A DNA stretch of 61,730 nucleotides, from positions 1 to 61,730 of the forward strand of contig CAJNDS010000834.1 of the NCBI GenBank assembly GCA_905221605.1. The letters run 5' to 3'. Position numbers and translations under genes: made by a program. Below the pieces are notes generated by a model. The model had not been told where the DNA came from, searched no databases, and saw only the letters and a program-made list of their open reading frames with translations. Each line of letters starts with the position of its first letter. Position 1 is the stretch's first letter. Of this stretch, positions 54,041 through 61,730 are shown one piece after another. Origin of the DNA: Symbiodinium natans (lineage: Eukaryota; Sar; Dinophyceae; Suessiales; Symbiodiniaceae).

Positions 54041-55801
54041 ATGACATTTCGTTCCATGAGTTTCTTCTATCGCTATCTCAAACGGGCCACCAGCCCCCCT
54101 TCCACCCCGCGCAACATCGCTTTCTTTGGAGCCGCACGTGCCAGCTGGACTGGCCTGCCACCTTAAATCCGAAACAAAAGGATGTGGCCCCACCCATTTG
54201 GCCCGTGCGACTTTTGTAAAACCGCGGGTTGGGGGCCCAGCCAGCCATTCATCTGGGCGCAGCTGGGTTGGACATGCTCTCCTCAAAAAAGCATTCTCGA
54301 ATCAGCCTCTTTGCGAAAGGGTGGGGGCTGCGCAGCTTTCTTCGAAGCTGTACATGCTTGCCTGAAGTGCATGTTCGGAGCATTCTCTTGGCAAATGGGG
54401 GATGTGCTGCCCCCAAAAGCGCACGGCGACAAGGCTGCTTTCCACATGCCCCAACAAACCAAACCACCCGCTTCCAGCCCCCAAGCTTGTTGGAACGTGC
54501 CCTCTAGAAATTGTCAATTGCAACGTGCATCGGCTTGAGACAGTTACCTATGACCCCTCGCCAAAACACAGAAGTGTGATGCAATGTGATAAATGTGATA
54601 CATGTTGTTTGCCTCTAAACCAAATGAACCCCAGCGTTGAGCCGGGCAGGCCTTGAAGGTCTTCAGCAGAATGTTTGGTGAAGAGTGGACCGAGGACAGT
54701 ATCACCCTGTGAGCCCAATGCAACCATCGTCTGTCGCAGTCGCCTCGAAACCACCCGAGAATCCTGACGACGAGGAGTTCTCGGGCACTGTGCTATTTCC
54801 TGGATCTCGCTTGGCGGGGGCCTCATGGCATGACAGAAGACATTAGACATAGCGTGGCATCGGAATCTTGTAGCAGCATGTAGGTGACTGCAAATCTCTG
54901 CATGGCTTTGCGTGCAGCTCCGCTGCTAGCAAGATAGCATGACGTCGCCTTGCGAGCTGCATGTGAGCTGATGCTTGAAAGTTGGTGCGGCAGAATATGG
55001 CGTGATGACGCCTGAGGTTTCTGACCGGTGCAGAATCCTGGCTGAGATCGAGACTTGAAAGTCTCGTTGTGTAGGACATCGTAGACAATTGCGTGGAGAC
55101 TGTGACCTTGTTGGCCGCCATGCAGCACAAGGGTTCGCAGCAAAACATTGCGTCCGCCCGTGAACAAGCCGCAGCTGCGAGTTGGATGCGAGGATGAAGC
55201 AGGAAATCCCAGCCTCTTGCTTTCTGCTCCTCACAACGTCGCCATATGATAGTATTCACCGGGGCGTGCAAAGACAGGCTTTGTGGCCCTAGGGGCGCGT
55301 TCGGCTGCACGCGAAGGACTGCCGGGTGGAGGGCTTTTGGGCTTTTGACTTTGGGCTTTGGGCTTTTGTCTTGGACGGAACGTGTCCTTGACACCGTAGA
55401 ATGAGATTGCCATCAGCCTTTCTCTTGAATGTTTCATTATGCATGGCAAGGCGAAGGAGTGGTTTCGGTGGTCCAGGTAGAAACGGTCAGTTTAGCGAGC
55501 TGCCTGGAGAGCTCGAGAATCCAACAAAGCCCCCATAAACCCGAACCCGAAGCCACCGGTCGGCCAGGCCATGGTTGATGGACGTCAATCCCGTGCGGCC
55601 TTCACAGTCTTTAGGGTTAAGGCGGTTGAGGTTGCACGCAGTATTCAAGTCAGGTTCTGCTTGCACTTGCATCAACTGACTCTGGGCTGTTTTGTGGATG
55701 CCCGCGTGGTTGCTTGTGAGTGCGAGCGTTCTTCAAACATTTGGCTGTGACAGCACTGTTCTCGCCATAGCCTGGTGGTCATACAGACCGTGGTAGTCAT
55801 C
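54041..55801. other. Host sequence upstream of the LVIVD gene
   Basis: No gene is recognised. A short GGGCTTTTG repeat lies at 55335-55375. The last few hundred bases would contain the promoter of the downstream gene; no TATA box is evident. Confidence 0.4.
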
Positions 55802-57079
55802 ATGCGGAGTGTGACGTTGCCTTCAGCTCTGCTGTTTGCAATGACGTTCAGCCATGCCTCTGCCCAGAGAAGCGTTGTAGGCCACATTCAGGATGGCACC
55901 AAACTGAGCAGCATTTACGGAATCACCGTTGCTGGTAACTATGCTTATGTTGGTGGATACACATACGGTGGATTGATAGTTATCGACATCACCGACCCAA
56001 CCAACCTTACCATTGCAGGCGACATCACGGACAGCCGCATGAGCAACGCGGGCTATCTTGCGATCGTCGGGGAGTTTGTCTACATTACTGCCGGCAATAG
56101 TCTTGTCGTAGTCAACGTCACCGACCCAAGCAGCCCCATCATCGCGGGCTCCATCACAGACGACACGCTCCTGGAGCATGCGGAGGGGGTTGCGATCGCT
56201 GGGAATTATGCCTTTGTCGCTGCATACAGATACCAAGGTGTGACTGCAGTCAACATTGCCGACCCAACCAACCTTACCATCGCAAGCTCCATTCAGGATT
56301 CTTTATTAACCCTAGGTAGCTACCAGATTCACGTTGCAGGCAATTTTGCCTATGTGACGGCATATTCTTCTCATGGCATTTTCGTTCTTGATATCAGCGA
56401 CCCGACGAACCTCACCATCGCAGGCTCTATCCTAGACCCAACTTTACTTGGAGGAGCCCATGGCATTGAGATCAGCGGGGACTTCGCATATGTGTGCGCG
56501 TATGACGTGAATCGCCTCACAGTGCTTAACATCGCTGACCCAAGCAACCTTACAGTCGCCGGGGCCATCGAGGATGATACCAGGCTGAATGAGCCCACTT
56601 TTGTGGCTGTTTCTGGGGACTATGCTTATGTAACTGCCTACGAGGGTTCAGGTGTGGCGGTGATCGACATCACCAATCCGAGTAACCTCACCCTTGCTGA
56701 TTTCATCTACAGTGGCACGCGGTTATATGGTCCCTGGGACATCGCGATTGCCGGAAGCTACGCCTATGTGTCCGTATACTACAGTGACATGGTGACAGCA
56801 GTCAGCTTGCTCACCGCCACAGCCACCACCACCGCCACCGCCACAGCCACCACCACTGTCACCGCCACCTCCACCTCCACCGCCCCCACCGCCACCGCGA
56901 CCCCCACCACCACCATCACCAGCACCAGCACCACGATCCACCACATGACCACCGCGATCAACGACACGGTCAACGCTCCCACCACGACTACGACTGAGCT
57001 GTCAGAAATCTCGTACAGTATGCCCCAGACAGCCTTAGTTGCTGTCGTCCTTGTTGGAATCACGGGTTTGCAGACTTGA
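55802..57079 (+). CDS. Secreted LVIVD-repeat beta-propeller protein with Thr-rich stalk (about 425 aa)
   Basis: An extracellular or cell-surface protein. The ATG at 55802 gives a classic signal peptide (MRSVTLPSALLFAMTFSHAS, cleavage near ASA-Q); an in-frame ATG at 55775 would add nine residues. Seven repeats of about 46 aa follow, each with V-x-G-x-(Y/F)-AYV, a V-x-(D/N)I-(T/S/A)DP core and a final NLT(I/V)A, fitting a seven-bladed propeller of the LVIVD type. Most repeats contain an NLT N-glycosylation site. Residues about 350-410 are Thr/Ala-rich, mucin-like, and the C-terminus is hydrophobic (LVAVVLVGIT), suggesting a membrane or GPI anchor. The gene has no visible intron, unlike its neighbours, which may mean retroposition or transfer from bacteria, where LVIVD proteins are common. 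Confidence 0.85.
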   Translation: MRSVTLPSALLFAMTFSHASAQRSVVGHIQDGTKLSSIYGITVAGNYAYVGGYTYGGLIVIDITDPTNLTIAGDITDSRMSNAGYLAIVGEFVYITAGNSLVVVNVTDPSSPIIAGSITDDTLLEHAEGVAIAGNYAFVAAYRYQGVTAVNIADPTNLTIASSIQDSLLTLGSYQIHVAGNFAYVTAYSSHGIFVLDISDPTNLTIAGSILDPTLLGGAHGIEISGDFAYVCAYDVNRLTVLNIADPSNLTVAGAIEDDTRLNEPTFVAVSGDYAYVTAYEGSGVAVIDITNPSNLTLADFIYSGTRLYGPWDIAIAGSYAYVSVYYSDMVTAVSLLTATATTTATATATTTVTATSTSTAPTATATPTTTITSTSTTIHHMTTAINDTVNAPTTTTTELSEISYSMPQTALVAVVLVGITGLQT

Positions 57080-57990
57080 ATTGCTACCCGGATGTAACAA
57101 TATTTTGGGCTGAATGTCTCACGAGTCTTGCATTTGACCCAAGTCCCTTCGAAATTTCCTATGCGAAGACTTAGGGGGAATTCGAGAATTCGAGCTTGAA
57201 AGAAAAGGTTGAAGCATGTTGGAGCATGAGCAGTCTTGAAACTTGGCAAGCTCACCAACTGCAAGCTGTGCTCTTGCTGCCTCCAAGTGGGGTTCGAAAG
57301 CCATGAAGCTGTGCTCTTGATGTGCCAGGTTGAGCCGATGAGGCAGCTCGAACGGCAGTTGCGGTGCATGTTTCAGGTTGCATGCAACTGCTGGTTGAGT
57401 TTGAAATGTGCAGATGTGCACTTTTGTGCAGTGCTGGGAAGGGTACGATGTGTCACTTTGGAGCCTTTCAGTGCAGTGCCTGATCTTGAGTTCAAGGGGT
57501 ATGCTCCGGTGAAGTTGCCGGAGAACAGAATCCCTTCCATACGAGTTTCTGCAGTGGGGTGGTATGTCTTTGGGCCCTTTGCCGATCGTGAGTATGTCAA
57601 GGTCATTTTTTCCTGCCCTCTCATCATGTCGTGCTTCATCCGAGACCCGCCTGAACCCTAAACCATCTTGAGCCCGAAACAGTAAGCCCTCAAAGCAAGC
57701 AGGAAACAGCACTATTTTGGACATCTTGCGAAAAGGAACGAGAACCAAACAACCCAGAAACCTCAAGCGTGTTTAAAACGAAGATACTGTACTCTTGACT
57801 TCCCCCTTCCCCCAACATAAAGTAAGATTGACGTCGCACACCTCCCGACATTCCTTTCGCTCTGCCACCTGGTTGATCTTGGTTGAGGGGTAGTATTTTC
57901 ATACTTTGGGGATTGTAATCAAGCAAGCCAGCTCCTTTGGAGCTTGCGGGAGATTTTGTTTACAACCATCCTTTCTTTTTGGGGTTTCTC
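57080..57990. other. Downstream host sequence with an unassigned open frame
   Basis: A 141-aa + strand frame (57236-57661) contains LEFKGYAPVKLPENRIPSIR and VGWYVFGPFADREYVK. It is not recognised. The opposite strand is open as well, so coding status is unclear. Confidence 0.3.
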
Positions 57991-59400
57991 GATTAGGTGA
58001 AGGTGCGGGGTACCCCCTGGAGCCCCGGGTTTAAGGCTTCTAAATCACAGAACTCCTCTTACAGCCTTGGGCTTTGAACATGTAGGGCTTCTGGGGCATA
58101 ACATCACTTTTCGGTTCTCGGACCTAGTCCTTCTACCTCTGAGTCACAAAACTCCGTTTTGGGAGCATCACTCTTCGGGTTTACGGCCAGTGCCTTCAGG
58201 GCTTTAGGGCTTCTCGTATCTGAATATGTAGGGCTTCTGGGGCGCAACAACACTGTCGGGCTGAGGACCTAGTCGATTCTAGGGCCTTTGAGCGCTTAGG
58301 ACTTCTTAAGCTTCACTTTGCGGGTTTAAGGCCTAGTGCTTTTAGGGTTTACGGCTTCTAAATCACAGAACCCCTCTTAACGTTTCGGGCTTTGTATATG
58401 TAACTCCTTTTTGGGCTTTGGGCTTTGAACGTTTAGGGCTTCTTGAGCTTCACATCACTTTCGGGTTTAGGGCCTAGTGATTGTAGGGTTTAGGGCTTCT
58501 ACGTCACAGACTCTTCTTAGGGTTTCGGGCTTGGAATATGGGCGTAACTAGGATCCAGTCTTTGTAGGGTCTATGGCTCCAAGTCACAAAGCTCCCTTTT
58601 GTGTTCTGGCTTTGAATATTTAGGGCTTCTTGAGCTTAACATCACTCTGCGGGTTTAGCGCCGAGTGCCTTTAGGGTGCAGACACAGAACTCCTCTTGAG
58701 GTTTCGGGTTTTGAATATGTCGATGTAAGAGTTCTGGGGCGTAACATCACGTTTCGGGTTGAGGACCTAGTCTTTTTCGGGTCCAAGGCTTCTAAGTCAC
58801 AGACCTCCTTTTTGGGCTGGGCTTTGCGTGTTTAGGGCTTCTTGAGCTTAGCATCACTTGTCGGGGTTTAGGGCCTAGTGATTTTAGGGTTTAGGCCCTA
58901 AACCCCGACAAGTGATGCTAAGCTCGGGCTTCCAAGTCACAGAACTCTTTTCAGGGTTTCGGGCTTTGAATATGTAGGGCTTCTGGGGCATAACATCAGT
59001 TTTTGGGTGTAGTTTGGGGCTTAGTCCTTTCGAGGCTTCTTGAGCTTAACAGCACTTTTCGGGTTTAGGGCCTAGTGATTGCAGAGTTTAGGGCTTCTAA
59101 GTAACAGAACTCCTCTAGGGTTTCGGGCTTTGGCTTCTGGGGGTGTAACATCACTTTTCGGGTTAAGGACCTAGTCCTTCCAGGGTCTAAGGCTTCTAAG
59201 TCACAGAACTCCTTTTGGGGCTTCGGGCTTTGAATGTTTAGCGTTTCTGCCGGGTAACATCACTCGTTTTTACGCTTTTAGGGGATCAGTGCTTTTAGGG
59301 TTCAGCCTTTAATGTTTGGGGCTTTTAGAGCGTAACATCACTCGTCGGGTTAGGCCCACTCGTTTTGGGTTCAGGACTTCCAGCTCAAATTGCTCGTTTG
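57991..59400. repeat. Decayed ~100-bp repeat with TTTAGGG-like parts
   Basis: Units contain GTAACATCACTTTTCGGGTT, TAGGGCCTAGT, TTTAGGGCTTCTAAGTCACA and GAACTCC...GGGCTTTGAATATGT. The ACATCAC core recurs every 80-150 bp (for example near 58104, 58641, 58745, 59150, 59259 and 59336). Confidence 0.85.
58844..58925. repeat. 34-bp perfect inverted repeat with 14-nt loop
   Basis: 58844-58877 (starting GAGCTTAGCATCACTTGTCG) is the exact complement of 58892-58925 (ending CAAGTGATGCTAAGCTC). The arms are made of the surrounding repeat unit, so one unit has been copied in inverted orientation. Confidence 0.93.
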
Positions 59401-59710
59401 CTTTCTTGAGTGTATTACTTTTTTGGTAGTACTCCCAGTACTGCCATCATTGCTAAGACTATGTCCCGCACTTTTCCTTCTATGATTTTCTATCACTCCT
59501 ACTACGACGATGATGACTACGACTGCTTCTTCGACGATAACTACCACAATTGCTGCTGCTAGTACTATTGCACCCAATTGTTCTCTTAGTATTGCTACTT
59601 TTTTGACCAACTATTGCTTCTACTACTGATGCTAGTGGAACATTTTTCATAATATGGTTACTTGCTTTCTGTCTCTTTGCTGCTACGATTGGTATTATTA
59701 TGAAGCGCAG
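59401..59710. repeat. Degenerate ACT/ACG trinucleotide tract
   Basis: Impure repeats of ACTACGACGATGATGAC type at about 59490-59640. No gene is seen. Confidence 0.6.

Positions 59711-59747
<37 letters not shown>
59711..59747. repeat. C37 homopolymer
   Basis: Thirty-seven uninterrupted C followed by GCGCCCC. The complementary strand could form G-quadruplexes. The length may be inexact in the assembly. Confidence 0.9.
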
Positions 59748-59748
<1 letters not shown>

Positions 59749-61730
59749 CGCCCCACCCTCGCGTTGCAGTCGGGCATAGCCATCGATTCCCATCGATGAT
59801 TCAGCAGCTCAATCTGCACAGGGTAGAAGCTCACATGGAACCTTTTAGTTCGCAGATGGCCCCCTGTTCTTGAGCCCTTGTTAGTCTCAGACTCCGGCCT
59901 GCTTTGTTCCAATGCGGACCTGTAAAATGTTTCAGATATTGTTCCGAGATCTACGCCGGAACCACCCCGACCCTTGTCTTTATGGCTGAGGAGATTCAGC
60001 GTCGGAAAAGAAACCAAATCTTCAGTTAGTGCAATAACTCAATAGCTGTCAGAGCGTGGCGCTCGAGCTGCCATGGCATTGGCATCTGGTGCATTTGAGG
60101 AGTCCATGCCTTGGCTGCGTTTACGGGCACACTGGGAACTCGATGTTAACAGAGCTGCCAAGAAAGCGCACACGTGCGAGGACAGGCATAAGCTCTTCTT
60201 CTTTTCTTCCTGAACCCCCCCGACCCGTCATGGATACAGAATGTTGTAGCGATTGTAGCGTGCCTGGATTTCAGGATGCCGGCGCCAGACCAAGCCATCC
60301 GAGAGAACCGCAGCATCACAAAGCGACTGGGTCTCTTGAAGTGTTTGGGAGGATCTGGGAGGATCTGGAATATCTGTGAAGAGGTGCGGTTCAGCGACTT
60401 GTGGCGTTTGCAGAGAAGTTTTGGCATCCCAGATGCAAAGCCTGGACATCAAGTCTGCGAATGGGCAGGGCTTGGGCTACTTCTGCACCTTCGCTGCCCG
60501 GTCCAGGACAGAGTCCGCCGTTCGATTGGTCAGTGCCGCTGTGTTGGCCGCAGCTGGCTCAGCAAAGTATTGGCAGGTGTTTGTAGCTTAGAGGGATTTC
60601 CGGTCAGCACGTTCGTGCTTTAAGTGGCGCCACAATTTCCAAGTTTCATAGTTTCATATCCAACAGCTGTTCTCATGAACCCTAGCAGCCCGAGCATCCG
60701 TATCAAATGGCAACCAGAGCAGCGCAGGCAATCCTTGTGCTCCAGCTCGCACTCCGTACCGCGAGCTATGCACTCGGGGCATTGTTGATCGAAGTCATTC
60801 CTGCCCTCCACGCTTGCATGTTCCAGGTCTGCTTCAGAATATGCAAGCCCTGTACGATTGCACCTTGCCTGGGTTGGCAACCATCTTCGATTCAGGTTTT
60901 GGTGGCATCTTTGGCTTCACCTGGGGAGCTGTGTATCTCTATGCCTCCAGCATCCGATCCGAATGAGGCCATCGCTTGCCAGGATTTGACAGGTTGAGCT
61001 GCACGGTGAAGAAGGAGCCAACAGGCTCCAGACACGGAAAGTCCGATCCCTGAAGAGCTTCTAACACGTGCAGAACAGTAGACGTACCTTACTGATACCC
61101 TGCTGTATTCATGGCTGTGCTCGTTTAGCCATATGCTTTATGTGCATTTAGGCTAGATGTTGAGCGGATAGCCAAAGGCTGCGACGTGCTGTAAGCTTAA
61201 ATGCCAGAGTCAACCCGGGTGTACGGATATTGTCAGTGAGGGCTAGGGAGCCTGTGGGGTGCGTGGGGCCTCGGGGTTGAGCCGCTTCCGTTGTCGCCAG
61301 CTTCCAACATGATCGGCCGCTGGAGCGCAACTGAGCTGCTTAATCCTCTTTTCATTCAGTCACATGTCACTTTGAATTTCTGGAGGACTGGACCGTGACT
61401 AGATAGACGATCATGGGTTTGTCGTGGTGTGGCCGCGGCGCAGTTGAGAACATAACCCTCGTGTGACCCTCGTATCCCACTGCCGACGGTTTGACTGACT
61501 ACGGACCTGTTCCCTTTTTTGTAACTACCCATGACCTCCTCTTGACCAGACGCTCGCGAAGCATTTGAGGGCCTGCCCGCTTCCTCCTGTGAGTGCTGGT
61601 ACCCATTCACAGATGCCAGATCTCTGATTATTCCATTGAGAGGTCGAACATTCTGATTCTTTCATTGAAAAGTCGACATTAGCGCACTGCACTTCACGTT
61701 TCGTAGTTCATGTGGGAACCCCGACGTGTG
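59748..61730. other. Host sequence to the end of the window, no gene identified
   Basis: Short frames on both strands. One + strand frame near 60376-60591 has CGSATCGVC and SLDIKSANGQGLGYFCTFAA. A - strand frame (60880-60620) has CPEC and CLRCSGC pairs. Neither can be assigned, and they may be single exons or noise. Confidence 0.35.

Overview
The window looks like nuclear DNA of a dinoflagellate, of the Symbiodiniaceae or a relative. Four things point there: (i) 11-nt matches to the 3' end of the dinoflagellate spliced leader at retroelement positions; (ii) a Ty1/copia element whose pol ends in a methyltransferase-like domain, a type I recall from dinoflagellate copia proteins; (iii) three blocks of decayed TTTAGGG-type repeats; (iv) apparent intron-rich genes with GC-rich exons between long non-coding tracts. 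Species cannot be fixed from sequence alone. I recognised no rRNA, tRNA or CRISPR.

Layout. 1-11.4 kb is satellite DNA: a 31-bp satellite interleaved with TTCGAA palindromes (0.3-3.7 kb), an 87-bp satellite (3.7-4.7 kb), a 4.9-kb 32-bp minisatellite whose every unit is a near-perfect palindrome (5.06-9.95 kb), and an AT-rich ~92-bp repeat (10.2-11.16 kb). Long ORFs in these arrays exist because units are palindromic or divisible by three; I do not treat them as genes.

11.4-35.3 kb is one nested mobile-element complex. A Ty1/copia element has a 588-bp 5' LTR, PBS, gag-protease ORF, integrase-RT-RNase H ORF with a methyltransferase-like tail, and a polypurine tract. Its 3' LTR is split 14 bp from its start by a 14.8-kb block of non-LTR (LINE-type) retroelements. 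The 13-bp sequence GTAAAATTCACCT, which is the LTR start, flanks that block and also separates the insertions inside it. There appear to be four same-strand insertions: a near full-length LINE (L1: ORF1, ORF2 = APE endonuclease/RT/RNase H, ORF3), a non-coding fragment (L2), a 5'-truncated copy of the L1 family (L3) and a 5'-truncated LINE of another family (L4). This reads as repeated insertion into the same target site.

The most notable gene content is ORF3 of the LINEs. It carries the residue spacing of a protein-kinase-like fold (VLK, Glu, RD-x4-N, FFD), and a very divergent homologue with the same spacing follows ORF2 in the other LINE family.

35.3-61.7 kb is mostly low-gene-density host DNA with microsatellites and decayed telomere-like repeats. 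Supportable genes are a multi-exon candidate ferredoxin-dependent bilin reductase (HY2 family, 41.5-42.75 kb), an ankyrin-repeat gene (43.3-44.9 kb), EF-hand coding sequence (48.9-49.1 kb) and an intronless secreted LVIVD-repeat beta-propeller gene (55.8-57.1 kb). All are on the + strand. Exon ends are approximate.
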